A DNA stretch of 64,000 nt, taken from contig JAAVCH010000019.1 of assembly GCA_014802425.1 (NCBI GenBank), forward strand, positions 62,001 to 126,000, written 5' to 3'. Each line of letters opens with the position of its first letter. The first letter of the stretch is position 1. The notes below the pieces were generated by a model that worked only from the letters and a program-made list of their open reading frames with translations, had not been told where the DNA came from and ran no database searches. Origin of the DNA: Bacteroides sp. Lineage in GTDB: Bacteria > Bacteroidota > Bacteroidia > Bacteroidales > Muribaculaceae. Shown here one piece after another: positions 23,701 through 32,321 of this stretch. A program made the position numbers and the translations under genes.

Positions 23701-25167
23701 GGTCGTCATCGTTCCGCCCTGTTTCTTATGTGACATGGAGGTGATTTCGTAGCGGTAGGCATGATAGTCCTTGGCCGACACCTTCTGCGTGAATTCATTC
23801 TTCTTGTATCCCGAGCTTACGAGCGTGGAGCCCGGATAGCGTATGATACGGTAGGATATGTCGGATGGATCGAGGTACCCGCCGTTGACGCCCTCTGAGG
23901 GGACGTTCCATTTAAGGCTGACTGTGGTGCGGTCGGTGACATCGATACCGAGGCCCGTCACTTCGGCAGGGGCGTCATAGCCCACGTATTCCTCCACACG
24001 CGCGATCTTACCGTGCTTGCCGTCATAGATGGCCGAGGCCACTATCGGATGCAGGCCCTCTTCGAGTGAGAGGTCGGCGCTGACCTTCTCGCCGGGCTTA
24101 GCGGAGCCTGAGGCCACGGGGCGCCCGTCGGCCAGAAGGGTGTAGTCCATCGCTGAGGAGATGGACTTGCCTTCAAGAGTGGCGGAGGGCATAGTGAAGG
24201 TCACCTTGCCGGAGAGTGAAGCGTCGGGGAAGTCAACGGTCAGTCCGGAGGGAGCGTCGGCCACGGAAGGCGCCCAGGCCTCCTGGGCGATGAATGCGCC
24301 CACCATACCTTCGCGCTTCGTGAAGTTGCGGATGAGGGTGGCCTTGCCGGTCTCAAGGTTCACGTCGAAAAGGCCGGCGGCTCCGTTGGTGTCGCATCCG
24401 AGCCAGTAGACCTTTCCGGTCTGAAGGTCGCAGACGGCTGTCTGATTGTATTTGGGGCGGATGCCGAGGGAGCCTATGCGTGTGCGTTCGCCTGTGAGCT
24501 TGTCGATGCGATAGAGCATTCCGTCGCTCGCCATGGCGTAGATCTCGCCTTCGGGAGTGGCGATGACGCCGAAATAGAGCACATCGCCCACGTCGGCGAT
24601 GGCCACGCGGGTGTGGTTCTTATGGTCGATGTATCCGAAATAGAAACGTATGCCGGTCTCGTCGCAGAAGCAACCGTAGACATTCCCTGTAGTGGGGTCG
24701 TAGGCCTCGTCGAGGGCCAGAGTGCTATAGTCAGGGAGCACCGTGGAGTCCAGAAGCTTCCAGGTCTCGACATCGAAGGCGTAGGCATTGACCGTATAGC
24801 TTTCTTCAGGCTGGGATGTGCAGTAATAGACTCCGTCCTCGTAATATCCGCTGCCGTTGGCTATGAGCTGCATGTCCATGGGCACCCGCTCCATGCGGCC
24901 GGTGGCTCCGTCGATGGCATACATGCCGTAGTCCTCGGGATTTTCCGTACTGTTGTAATACACACTGGCGTATATCACCGGGCCTTTCCAGTCGGCTCCG
25001 ATGCGCTGAGGCACGCCGGAGGGATTCTGCGGAGCCTCGGACACCTGTCCGGAGAGAGCGATGAGTCGGGGTGCGGACCATTCCGGACCGGAGAGGGCCA
25101 TATGTGCCATGGCGCCACCGGCTGCGAAAAAGGCTGCGACAGATAAGATGGTAAATCTTCCTTTCAT
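20764..25167 (-). CDS. Giant secreted protein, paralogue of the downstream gene
   Basis: A 1467-residue protein with a signal peptide (MKGRFTILSVAAFFAAGG) and the same plan as its neighbour but with one N-terminal propeller-like module (YDPTTGNVYGCF, MASDGMLYRIDKLTGE). It carries several fibronectin-III-like domains (TGLGIDVTDRTTVSLKW; APMNVRLIDNGNTMRLTW) and choice-of-anchor-J-like jelly-roll modules (VPFEEGFPGGGLNYPFW; SGDQMFVAFQASS). A CARDB-like stretch (EPTGVMVRINNEGYEAAPAG) precedes the last module. The tail (GIYAADGRAVYSADSL, TGVYMVSVGGRCVKVIV) fits a type IX sorting domain. It is the first gene of the pair, transcribed from a promoter about 150 bases upstream. Binding specificity cannot be told. 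Confidence 0.75.
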   Translation of the reverse strand: MKGRFTILSVAAFFAAGGAMAHMALSGPEWSAPRLIALSGQVSEAPQNPSGVPQRIGADWKGPVIYASVYYNSTENPEDYGMYAIDGATGRMERVPMDMQLIANGSGYYEDGVYYCTSQPEESYTVNAYAFDVETWKLLDSTVLPDYSTLALDEAYDPTTGNVYGCFCDETGIRFYFGYIDHKNHTRVAIADVGDVLYFGVIATPEGEIYAMASDGMLYRIDKLTGERTRIGSLGIRPKYNQTAVCDLQTGKVYWLGCDTNGAAGLFDVNLETGKATLIRNFTKREGMVGAFIAQEAWAPSVADAPSGLTVDFPDASLSGKVTFTMPSATLEGKSISSAMDYTLLADGRPVASGSAKPGEKVSADLSLEEGLHPIVASAIYDGKHGKIARVEEYVGYDAPAEVTGLGIDVTDRTTVSLKWNVPSEGVNGGYLDPSDISYRIIRYPGSTLVSSGYKKNEFTQKVSAKDYHAYRYEITSMSHKKQGGTMTTGYVATGSPYELPYTQALTDAKTADLFVSHGEGWSYDSSRSAFVFTGADATGNALVTPYITLRGDCAYEVRLTPAATEEGTPASKGTVKIMAGLGLDKEALDKEGFSAVRFDGQGYPESGYIYTGADGDWHIALSALTGGQEADGLTVAEIMVAEGPSAKAPRMVENLVVKPGAKGTLTSTVTCDAPVLAIDGSKLSSLARVSLYYGNRKVATVENPAPGASISFTDENAPEGEAVYEVRAENASGEGVPVRGSAFVGEDIPLAPMNVRLIDNGNTMRLTWDAPVVGVNGAYLDPDAITYTVIRNDNSVAAKDITGNLFDDVRSYTGSQSFLQYAVMATNLKGQSGYSMSNTIVCGTPYTVPFEEGFPGGGLNYPFWSQSYAGASYFRLSGDEGADGQPGCATYQASTAGGYGALESGKITLGGTTHPACSYWYKAVPGANTTVTVTAILPDESHVVMDEVDFTALTGSDGWRKRNFSLEDLKGNRFVRLSFAVMSLDGKTGSSVDEIYVVDAAAKDLSIAMDAPSRLTTGEPTGVMVRINNEGYEAAPAGSYEVKLYKDGNVAATAAGLELKPFESRDYTLDIVSDLFDSAGVVLKGEVAASSDPVQDNNVTAERKVKVVQPGFPIPRHLEGTFSSDRTASIAWQAPDDAEFRMASVTDDAEEYGMFIIDNIGDWTVYDGDEAQTLGIANASGSYHAFPHALDPKAFIVFNAPESGVEYLDQFGLPTKWTPHSGDQMFVAFQASSAVADDWLVSPRLSGKEQTVRFFCKGVSEVNNGLESYEVLYSTTGTAPEDFIPVIIDGLAGDDWTEVSADLPEGALYFAIHYNSVGHFALMVDDVTYSPEDFSDLKLLGYNVYRDHKLVNASPLSALDFSETLAADGAAYHVTALYDRGESLPTEALLLGNAGVSGAYASGFGVSVSGHVITVSGAAGQHGGIYAADGRAVYSADSLPGEIGVTVETGVYMVSVGGRCVKVIVK

Positions 25168-25526
25168 ATCTATTTAAGTTAGTATTGGTCGAATATAGTG
25201 ACTTTTTTCCATCAAAGTCTATTATGTCATGGGACTACTCGGAAGGACTGATAGCATTGAGATAGACCAAATGTAATCAAAATCTTCAAAGTGGACGTAT
25301 AACGACAGTGGTTACCGCCGCAAAGATAACTATTTTTTAGAAATTATTTGAATATTTAAGTAGTTTTTTAATTATTTAAGTGCCGTTCCCGTCTTGACAG
25401 GGGCTTTTTCATCGTTCTTTACTTTAGATTCGCCCCGCTCGAAAAAATAATATTAGGAGATAAGGAATTTTCTTACTATCTTTACACGGAAAAATCCGTC
25501 CGTACATCATTTATCCCGTTCCGGTC
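25168..25526. promoter_or_regulatory. Divergent regulatory spacer between the giant-protein operon and the ECF sigma gene
   Basis: On the minus strand TATCTTTG (25321-25328) matches the Bacteroidota -7 element and would give the giant-protein operon an untranslated leader of about 140 bases. On the plus strand TATCTTTA (25477-25484) is a weaker candidate for the sigma gene. The middle is very AT-rich. No gene is supported. Confidence 0.45.
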
Positions 25527-26087
25527 ATGGCGTATTCAGCTCCTATAGACGAAAAGCAGCTCATATCCGACCTGCAGACAGAATCGAAGGCACACAAGGC
25601 TTTCGAGCTGCTGATGCGCACTTTCTCGGAGCCGCTCTACTGGCAGATCCGAAAGATGGTCTACAGCCACGACGACGCCAACGACCTCCTGCAGAACGTC
25701 TTCATCAAGGCATGGAACAACATCCATAACTTCCGGGGCGACGCCAAACTCTCTACATGGCTTTTCAAGATAGCCGTCAACGAGTCAATCAACTTCATCA
25801 ACCGGGAGAAGAACCGCCAGAACATCTCTTCCGATTCGGAAGACACCTCATTTCTGCTCGACAATCTCGAAGCCGATGAATACTTCGACGGCGACGAGCT
25901 CCACAAGGAACTGCTCGCGGCCGTGGCGAAACTGCCCGAGAAACAGAGGCTGGTGTTCAACATGAAGTACTTCGACGAGATGAAATACGAAGAGATATCA
26001 GACATCTTAGGCACCTCTGTCGGTGCGCTAAAAGCATCCTACCATCATGCCGTGAAGAAAATCATGGCCAACTTATCTACCATATGA
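25527..26087 (+). CDS. ECF-type RNA polymerase sigma factor
   Basis: A 186-residue sigma-70 family protein with only regions 2 and 4. Region 2 is at about residues 20-95 (DDANDLLQNVFIKAWNNI, then LSTWLFKIAVNESINF) and region 4 at about 130-183 (LPEKQRLVFNMKYFDEMKYE, SVGALKASYHHAVKKI), a helix-turn-helix that reads the -35 element. Its last codons overlap the start of the M6 protease gene in an ATGA, so the two are translationally coupled. Unlike most ECF loci, no anti-sigma gene is adjacent. Whether it controls the protease, itself or distant genes is unknown. Confidence 0.92.
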   Translation: MAYSAPIDEKQLISDLQTESKAHKAFELLMRTFSEPLYWQIRKMVYSHDDANDLLQNVFIKAWNNIHNFRGDAKLSTWLFKIAVNESINFINREKNRQNISSDSEDTSFLLDNLEADEYFDGDELHKELLAAVAKLPEKQRLVFNMKYFDEMKYEEISDILGTSVGALKASYHHAVKKIMANLSTI

Positions 26088-27772
26088 AGAAAATCCATCG
26101 TTTTTTCACCGCTCCCGCCGCACTCGCAATCATGCTTTCGGCGGGAGGCGTGCTCGCGGGCCATCAGGCCGCCCTGGCCGTACCTGCCAGACCGGGCACC
26201 ATCATCTACACCCAGCCTGACGGCACTACGCTCCCGATCACTGTGCAGGGTGACGAACGCGCCAACGCCGCCTACGACATGCAGGGACGCCGCCTCGTAC
26301 GCAACGAAGAGGGCTATCTACTGCCCGCCACCCCCGCGCAGCTGCGGGCGGCAGCCGAGACACGCGCCGCCGGCGAAGACACGCGCTTCCTCATGCGCGG
26401 GCCGGCCTTCCCGGTGCATGGCTCGCCGAAGGCAGTCGTGATCCTCGTCGATTTCCCCAATCAGAAATTCTCCATGGAGAATCCCCGCGAGTACTATTCC
26501 GACATGCTCAACAAGGCGGGTTACGACCTTGACGGCGCCACAGGCTCGGCACGCGACTATTTCATCGAGAACTCTTCGGGAGCCTTCACCCCGCAGTTTG
26601 ACGTCTACGGACCGGTGACCACGAAGAACCTGTACGGCTACTACGGAAGCAACGGCTTCGACGGAAGCGACAAGTACGCGTATCAGGCAGTGATCGAAGC
26701 CTGTGACGGAGTGGACGATGAAGTCGACTTCATGGATTATGACGCCAATGAAGACGGATATATCGACAATGTGTTCGTCATCTATGCCGGCTACGGCGAG
26801 AACGACTCATATATCGAGAAGACCATCTGGCCCCATTCGGCCGACATCAGCGACTTCTCCCTCGGACGCACCTACCGCTACGACTACAAGGTGCTCAACC
26901 GCTACGCCATGACGTGCGAGCTGATCTACGAACTCGACAAGCCCGACGGCGTGGGTACGTTCATCCACGAGTTCAGCCACGTGATGGGCCTGCCCGACCT
27001 CTACTCCACCGACTACGAGCCTACAGCCTACTCCCCCAACCTCTACTCGATACTCGATATGGGTCCCTACCTCAACGAGGGACGCACGCCCCCGTACTAT
27101 TCCTCGTTCGAGCGCTATTCGCTCGACTGGCTGACCCCGGAGGAGTTCCCCGCTTCGGGAGAGTACACCATCGAGGCGCTCCACAAGAGCAACAAGGCGT
27201 ATATCGTAAAGACCGAACACGAGGATGAATTCTTCCTCATCGAGAACCGCCACGACATCGACTGGGACGCCTATCTCATCAACGGCGGCATGCTCGTGTG
27301 GCATATCGACTACGTGAAGGATGTATGGGACAAGAATGTGGTCAACAACACCCCCACCCACCAGTACGTAGACCTCATCGAGGCCGATGACCTGCAGGAC
27401 CTCGCCTCGTCGGGAGGCGACCCGTTCCCCGGCTCGGCAGGAGTGACGGAGCTGTCGTTCACCACTACCCCGGCCCTCAAGGCATGGAGCGGCAAGACCA
27501 CCGGCATATCCTTCTCCGACATCCGGCGCAATCAGGACGGCACATTGTCGTTAAGCGTGAAGTATGACAAGGAGCCCGGAGCAGGCGTGGCTGAAGTGGC
27601 GGACGCCAACGGCATCAGCGTGGCAGGCCGCGTGATCGCCAACGCATCCGGCGACACCATCGATGTATTCGACCTTGCAGGACGCCGTGTGGCCGCCATA
27701 ACCGCCGGCACATCCGCCGAGCTCCCCGCCGGACTCTACATCGCATCCGGATGCAAGTACCTCCTGAAGTAA
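26084..27772 (+). CDS. Secreted M6-family metalloprotease with T9SS sorting tail
   Basis: A 562-residue zinc protease related to immune inhibitor A. A signal peptide covers about residues 1-33. The catalytic motif HEFSHVMGLPD supplies His295, Glu296, His299 and Asp305, as in M6 peptidases. The conserved entry VVILVDFPNQKFS (about 121-133) and LIENRHDIDWDAYL are also family features. The last ~75 residues (IDVFDLAGRRVAAI, LPAGLYIASGCKYLLK) look like a type IX sorting domain, so it is probably exported to the surface or medium. Its ATG sits in the stop of the sigma factor gene. A strong terminator follows. Confidence 0.9.
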   Translation: MKKIHRFFTAPAALAIMLSAGGVLAGHQAALAVPARPGTIIYTQPDGTTLPITVQGDERANAAYDMQGRRLVRNEEGYLLPATPAQLRAAAETRAAGEDTRFLMRGPAFPVHGSPKAVVILVDFPNQKFSMENPREYYSDMLNKAGYDLDGATGSARDYFIENSSGAFTPQFDVYGPVTTKNLYGYYGSNGFDGSDKYAYQAVIEACDGVDDEVDFMDYDANEDGYIDNVFVIYAGYGENDSYIEKTIWPHSADISDFSLGRTYRYDYKVLNRYAMTCELIYELDKPDGVGTFIHEFSHVMGLPDLYSTDYEPTAYSPNLYSILDMGPYLNEGRTPPYYSSFERYSLDWLTPEEFPASGEYTIEALHKSNKAYIVKTEHEDEFFLIENRHDIDWDAYLINGGMLVWHIDYVKDVWDKNVVNNTPTHQYVDLIEADDLQDLASSGGDPFPGSAGVTELSFTTTPALKAWSGKTTGISFSDIRRNQDGTLSLSVKYDKEPGAGVAEVADANGISVAGRVIANASGDTIDVFDLAGRRVAAITAGTSAELPAGLYIASGCKYLLK

Positions 27773-27794
27773 CACCGCATTCACCGGCATCATC

Positions 27795-27837
27795 AAAAAA
27801 CGCCCGGCCTTTTGAGAAAGGCCGGGCGTTTTTTGAT
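27795..27837. terminator. Bidirectional intrinsic terminator
   Basis: A perfect stem (AACGCCCGGCCTTT / AAAGGCCGGGCGTT) with A-run on one side and T-run on the other, placed between the convergent M6 protease and dnaJ genes. It serves both strands. Confidence 0.92.
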
Positions 27838-27855
27838 GTCCTGGGAGAGGGAGCT

Positions 27856-29073
27856 TCAGTCCACTCCCCTGTTTTCCTTATTGAATATGTGGCGCAGACG
27901 CGAGAAGATGCGCTTTGCGGTCGACTCGGTCGGCACTATGTTGGGCTGGTCCTTGAGGCTTTCCACAGCGCTCTTTTCGGCCTCGGTAAGGTTCTCGGGC
28001 ACATAGACCATCACATTGACCAGAAGGTCTCCCTTTACGCTGCTGTTCATCTTCGGCAGACCCTTGCCGCGCAGGCGGAGCACCTTGCCCGGCTGGGTAC
28101 CCGGAGCGATCTTGAGGCGGGCTCGCCCCTCTACAGTCGGCACATCGGCAGTGCCGCCGAGGGCTGCGGTCGGGAAGTCGAGCATAAGGTTATAGATAAG
28201 GTCCTGTCCGTCGCGGATAAGCTCGCTGTTCTTCTCTTCCTGAATCACGATGAGGAGATCGCCGTTGACGCCTCCGTGGCGCGGAGCGTTGCCCTGGCCG
28301 CGAAGGGTGAGCACCATACCGTCTTCCACTCCGGCGGGAATCTTGAATTCCACGATTTCCTCCTTCTTGTTGACGCCCGTGCCGCCGCAGTATGTGCAGG
28401 ATTCGGTGATGATCTTACCCTCGCCGTTGCACTCGGGGCAGACGTGGCGCGTCTGCTGGGGGCCGAACATCGTCTGCTGCACGCCGGACACATAGCCGGT
28501 GCCGTGGCAGCGGTCACAGGTCTTGAACGCAGTGCCGTCCTTGGCTCCGGTGCCTTTACAGTGCTCACAGGCCACCATGCGGGGAATCTTGAGTTTTTTC
28601 TCCACTCCGTTCATGATGTCCTTGAGCGTCACCTTGACTGTGACGCGCAGGTCGGTCCCTTTGTTGACATGCTTGCGGGGCTGTCCGCTTGTGGCGCCGC
28701 TGAATCCGCCGTAGCTGGAGTAATGGCCGCCACCGCCGCCGAAGATGTCGCCGAAGATATCGCCGAAATTGGCGAAGATATCCTCCATGCTCATGCCGCC
28801 GGCGCCGTAGCTGCTGTAGCCGCCACCGCCGCCACCGAATCCGGCAGGACCCATGTTGTGGCCGTAGCGGTCGTACTTGGCGCGCTTCTCGGTGTCGCTG
28901 AGCACGTCGTAGGCCTCGGCGGCCTCCTTGAATTTTTCCTCGGCCTCCTTGTCGTCAGGGTTGCGGTCGGGGTGATACTGCACGGCCTTCTTCCTGTAGG
29001 CCTTCTTTATCTCGTCGGCCGAAGCGTCTTTCGACACCCCGAGCACTTCATAGTAATCTCTTTTCTCTGCCAT
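27856..29073 (-). CDS. dnaJ: Chaperone protein DnaJ (Hsp40)
   Basis: A 405-residue co-chaperone that stimulates DnaK ATPase activity and binds unfolded chains. All type I domains are present: J domain with the HPD tripeptide (about residues 34-36), a glycine-rich linker (about 75-120), four zinc-binding CxxCxGxG-type repeats ([32 protein letters not shown], about 165-235), and the C-terminal substrate domains. It follows grpE by 44 bases on the same strand, so the pair is an operon. dnaK is not in the window. No CIRCE-type inverted repeat is visible upstream. Confidence 0.97.
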   Translation of the reverse strand: MAEKRDYYEVLGVSKDASADEIKKAYRKKAVQYHPDRNPDDKEAEEKFKEAAEAYDVLSDTEKRAKYDRYGHNMGPAGFGGGGGGYSSYGAGGMSMEDIFANFGDIFGDIFGGGGGHYSSYGGFSGATSGQPRKHVNKGTDLRVTVKVTLKDIMNGVEKKLKIPRMVACEHCKGTGAKDGTAFKTCDRCHGTGYVSGVQQTMFGPQQTRHVCPECNGEGKIITESCTYCGGTGVNKKEEIVEFKIPAGVEDGMVLTLRGQGNAPRHGGVNGDLLIVIQEEKNSELIRDGQDLIYNLMLDFPTAALGGTADVPTVEGRARLKIAPGTQPGKVLRLRGKGLPKMNSSVKGDLLVNVMVYVPENLTEAEKSAVESLKDQPNIVPTESTAKRIFSRLRHIFNKENRGVD

Positions 29074-29117
29074 AGGTCAATTAATCTTTTTCGTGAGTGA
29101 TGCTTCTTTCACATGGC

Positions 29118-29714
29118 TTATTGACCTACCACGACTTTGGCATGGCGCAGCACTTTGTCGTTAATCATGTACCCCTTCTCCACGGTGTCGAGGATTTTAC
29201 CTTTCTGAGCCTCGTCGGGCACGGGCACGGCCGATATGGCCTCGTGCTTATCGGCGTCGAACTCTCGGTCTTCCGGGTCCATCTCCTTTACGCCGTTGGC
29301 GTTGAGGTATTTCACGAGCTTATTGTAGATGAGACGCATCCCCTCAAGGACGTCGGCCGTGTTCTCGGCTTTTTCAGTAGCCTTGAGGCCACGCTCGAAG
29401 TCGTCCACGATGGGGAGGAGCCCCTTGAGCACGTTCTCTCCGGCATTGCGTATGATTTCGGATTTCTCCTTGAGTGTGCGCTTGCGGAAGTTGTCGAATT
29501 CAGCCATCAGGAAGAGGTATTCCTTTTTCTCTTTCTCAAGCTGTGCCTTGAGGGCCTCTGTCTCGTCGACCTCCTCCATGGGAGTGTCGGCGGGCTCGGC
29601 GTCCTGGACACTCTCGATGGGTTCCTCTCCGGCGGGCCGCACCTCCGGATTCTCTACGCTGCCGCTGACCTGTTCGTCGTCAACGGGGTTATTCTTGAAG
29701 TTTCTGGTTTTCAT
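29118..29714 (-). CDS. grpE: Nucleotide exchange factor GrpE
   Basis: A 198-residue DnaK nucleotide-exchange factor. The N-terminal ~60 residues are acidic and unstructured. A long coiled-coil helix follows (ETEALKAQLEKEKKEYLFLM), then the family signature FDNFRKRT, and the C-terminal beta domain (DTVEKGYMINDKVLRHAKVV). It heads the grpE-dnaJ operon. Length and domain order are normal. The promoter was not identified with confidence in the 144-base spacer upstream. Confidence 0.96.
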   Translation of the reverse strand: MKTRNFKNNPVDDEQVSGSVENPEVRPAGEEPIESVQDAEPADTPMEEVDETEALKAQLEKEKKEYLFLMAEFDNFRKRTLKEKSEIIRNAGENVLKGLLPIVDDFERGLKATEKAENTADVLEGMRLIYNKLVKYLNANGVKEMDPEDREFDADKHEAISAVPVPDEAQKGKILDTVEKGYMINDKVLRHAKVVVGQ

Positions 29715-29858
29715 ATAGCGCTTGTTTTTCTTCTGATTGTGAGTTTTCCTGTATCAGGTATCTTTCAAAAATCACGCCAGAAAATGTTAAACGGGGATTC
29801 AAAGCGGTCATCTGCCGCGCTTCCCCCGCAGGCGTGGGAGGTTTGATATTTCAACAAC

Positions 29859-30791
29859 TCACAGCGCACTCAGGTTTACCGCCGGTCTAAGTTTCACTTT
29901 TTCCTCCACCGTGTCGGCCAGGGAGGCGTACGCGGCACGGGCGGCATCGGCATCGCCGTAAATGCCGTAGAGGGCGGCCCCGCTGCCGGTGAGGGATGCA
30001 TAGGCGGCCCCGGTCCCATATATGGCTTCCTTGATGGCCTCCAGTTCGGGATACAGTGGAAACAGGGAATCCTCGAATGCGTTGCGCACACGCCCGCGCC
30101 ATTCCGCAAGTGGCAGCCTCAGCAGTGAGCGCAGAGGCGTGGAGGGACGGGCCGGAGTCACACCGGAAAAGGCCTCCCGGGTGGAGATATGCAGGTCGGG
30201 CTTCACCGTCACGGCCCAACACCCCTTGAGTATCTCCCCTATCGGCTCCAGACGCTCACCTATGCCTTCGGCATATGCCGGGACATTGCGCACGAATACA
30301 GGGCAGTCGGCTCCGAGTCCGAGGGCCAGGCGCTCAAGCTCGGCATCCGACCGGCGGCGCACCCCACGGCTACAGGCATAGTCGTTGACGGCACGCAGTG
30401 TAAACGTGGCGTCGGCGCTTCCTCCTCCGAGCCCGGCGCCGTCGGGGATGTGCTTGTCGAGGATCAGGGTGTATTCTCCCACGCGGAGGCGCTCGTCATC
30501 GGAATAGTCGTTCATGATGGCATTCACGGCCTTTACAATAAGATTCTTTTCAGGCTGACAGTCCACACGCCGGCCGGTGAATATAAATCCTGCTCCGCCG
30601 GCCACGTATCCGGACTCCGGACGCAGCCCCGGCGTGAGTTCGAGCACGTCGCCGAAGGGCTCGGGATTGGCGGGTGTGCCGTTATGCACCCCTATCGGAT
30701 AGAAGGCAGTCTCCAGAAGATGATAGCCGTCGGGACGGCGTCCGACTATGTCGAGGCCAAGATTGATCTTGGCGTTTACAAAATATATCAT
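29859..30791 (-). CDS. ispE: 4-diphosphocytidyl-2-C-methyl-D-erythritol kinase
   Basis: Phosphorylates the 2-hydroxyl of CDP-methylerythritol in the non-mevalonate isoprenoid pathway. It belongs to the GHMP kinase family: N-terminal KINLGLDIVGRRPDGYH, the ATP-binding glycine loop PDGAGLGGGSADAT (about residues 115-128), and the C-terminal ASLTGSGAALYGIY motif. At 310 residues it is slightly longer than typical, with no missing motif. It lies 65 bases downstream of the MATE gene on the same strand and may be co-transcribed. Confidence 0.94.
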   Translation of the reverse strand: MIYFVNAKINLGLDIVGRRPDGYHLLETAFYPIGVHNGTPANPEPFGDVLELTPGLRPESGYVAGGAGFIFTGRRVDCQPEKNLIVKAVNAIMNDYSDDERLRVGEYTLILDKHIPDGAGLGGGSADATFTLRAVNDYACSRGVRRRSDAELERLALGLGADCPVFVRNVPAYAEGIGERLEPIGEILKGCWAVTVKPDLHISTREAFSGVTPARPSTPLRSLLRLPLAEWRGRVRNAFEDSLFPLYPELEAIKEAIYGTGAAYASLTGSGAALYGIYGDADAARAAYASLADTVEEKVKLRPAVNLSAL

Positions 30792-30856
30792 AGGCAGGGG
30801 GTGGGATTGGAATGATATGGATTATTGGAGTTACAGGAGTGAAGGGTGGGGATGAT

Positions 30857-32260
30857 TCAGCGTGGTGCGCCGGGCAGATGGGCAGGCAGACGCAACGCCA
30901 GCAGTCCTCCGCGCAGGAGCAGGGAGGTGAGGAAGGCGGCCCATAGCCGTTGATTGGAGGTGAGGAAGGGGGTGAGCTCCGGCACTGACCATACAAGGAA
31001 ATAAGCGGCCATGGCGGTAAACGTCACCCAGAGCAGGGTGCGTGTGGCCGTCATGCCGATATATACCCCGTCGAAAATGAAGGCGGCGGCCGAAATGGCG
31101 GGAATCAAGGCGACGATGACATGCAGGGCTCCGACTCCGTCGACCACCCGAGGCTCATCCGTCAGCAGGGCCGCTATGTCACGGGCACCGAAGGCGTAAG
31201 CCACCGTAAAGACGGCCGTCACTCCGAGAGTCCACATCATCAGCACCCTCAGCGTGGAGAGTATTCCACGGCGCGAACCGGCCCCCGCGAAACGTCCGCA
31301 GAGGGCCTCTCCGCTGAACGCGAACCCATCCATGAAATAAGAGAAGAACATGAACATCTGCATCACTATGGCGTTGACGGCAAGCGTAAGGTCGCCCATG
31401 CGCCCTCCGAGGGAAGTCATGGCGAAGATGATGGCCATAATGCAGGCCGAGCGCACCATAAGGTCGGAGTTGACGCGGAAGAACCGTCCGGGGTCCACTC
31501 CGCGCATCAGTCCGCGGAGTGGCGCGAAAAGCGGATCGGGCGCCGCCACACGCCACGCAATCACAAGCGCCAGCAGAAGGCCGCACCAGTTGGCTATGCA
31601 GGTGCCCCATGCCACGCCGATAAAACCTGATTCAAGCCCGAAAACGAACGAGAAGCTCAATACGATGTTTATGACATTGACGGCTATCGCCACTATCATG
31701 GGCCCGACAGTGTTCTGGCGGCCGATCATCCAGCCCACGGCGGCCATCGTGGCAAGCACGGCCGGCGCCGACATAACGCTTACCCTGAAATAGTCCATAC
31801 CGAGCCCGGCGGCATCGGAAGAGGGCTCCATCACGAGCACCATCAGCCGCCCGAGGGGATAGCCCACAAGGAAAAGCACCACGCCGATGAAGAATCCCAG
31901 AAGCAGCGACACGGTAAACAGGCGCCGCTGGCGCATGGTGTCGGAAGCGCCTACGGCCTCGGCCACAAGCCCGGTAGTGCCCATGCGCAGGAAGCCGAAA
32001 AGCCAGTAGACGGTGTTGACCATCATGGTGCCCACGGCTATGGCGGCGATGAAGACTTCCGAGCCAAGATGGCCGGAGATGAAGGTGTCGCTGAGTCCGA
32101 GCAGGGGCACGGTGATATTGCTGAGTATGGCCGGGAGCGCCAGCGCGAGCACAGCCCGGCCAAGACGCTTCGGCGCCATCTCTCCCCTATCGGCTCCGGA
32201 GGCCGGTCCGGCGGCACGCGCACCCTCCCGGGGAGCTTTATCGGTATCGTGATATTCCAT
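30857..32260 (-). CDS. MATE-family efflux transporter (DinF-like)
   Basis: A 467-residue inner-membrane protein with about twelve hydrophobic helices in two related halves. The first helix region (LALALPAILSNITVPLLGLS) and the following DTFISGHLGSEVFIAAIAVG are characteristic of DinF-type multidrug/toxin exporters driven by proton or sodium gradients. The first ~35 residues are a hydrophilic, charged extension. It is read from a promoter whose -7 element is one half of a palindrome shared with the divergent DUF3822 gene. The substrate is unknown. Confidence 0.88.
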   Translation of the reverse strand: MEYHDTDKAPREGARAAGPASGADRGEMAPKRLGRAVLALALPAILSNITVPLLGLSDTFISGHLGSEVFIAAIAVGTMMVNTVYWLFGFLRMGTTGLVAEAVGASDTMRQRRLFTVSLLLGFFIGVVLFLVGYPLGRLMVLVMEPSSDAAGLGMDYFRVSVMSAPAVLATMAAVGWMIGRQNTVGPMIVAIAVNVINIVLSFSFVFGLESGFIGVAWGTCIANWCGLLLALVIAWRVAAPDPLFAPLRGLMRGVDPGRFFRVNSDLMVRSACIMAIIFAMTSLGGRMGDLTLAVNAIVMQMFMFFSYFMDGFAFSGEALCGRFAGAGSRRGILSTLRVLMMWTLGVTAVFTVAYAFGARDIAALLTDEPRVVDGVGALHVIVALIPAISAAAFIFDGVYIGMTATRTLLWVTFTAMAAYFLVWSVPELTPFLTSNQRLWAAFLTSLLLRGGLLALRLPAHLPGAPR

Positions 32261-32288
32261 ATGAATTGCAGGAAGAGGAAAATTTGAT

Positions 32289-32304
32289 TATCTTTGCAAA
32301 GATA
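32289..32304. promoter_or_regulatory. Palindromic divergent promoter (two overlapping -7 elements)
   Basis: TATCTTTGCAAAGATA is a perfect 16-base palindrome made of one TAnnTTTG element per strand. ATTG at 32265-32268 gives a plausible -33 element for the rightward promoter; a weaker TTGG-like element exists for the leftward one. The DUF3822 start lies only 18 bases downstream on the right. Confidence 0.6.
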
Positions 32305-32321
32305 CACAACATTCCGCATAA

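Noticed and set aside
27751-29100. Long plus-strand open frame opposite dnaJ (449 codons)
   Set aside because: A codon-phase shadow of the GC-rich dnaJ gene; composition is His/Gly/Val/Ala-rich with no domain, and dnaJ itself matches perfectly.
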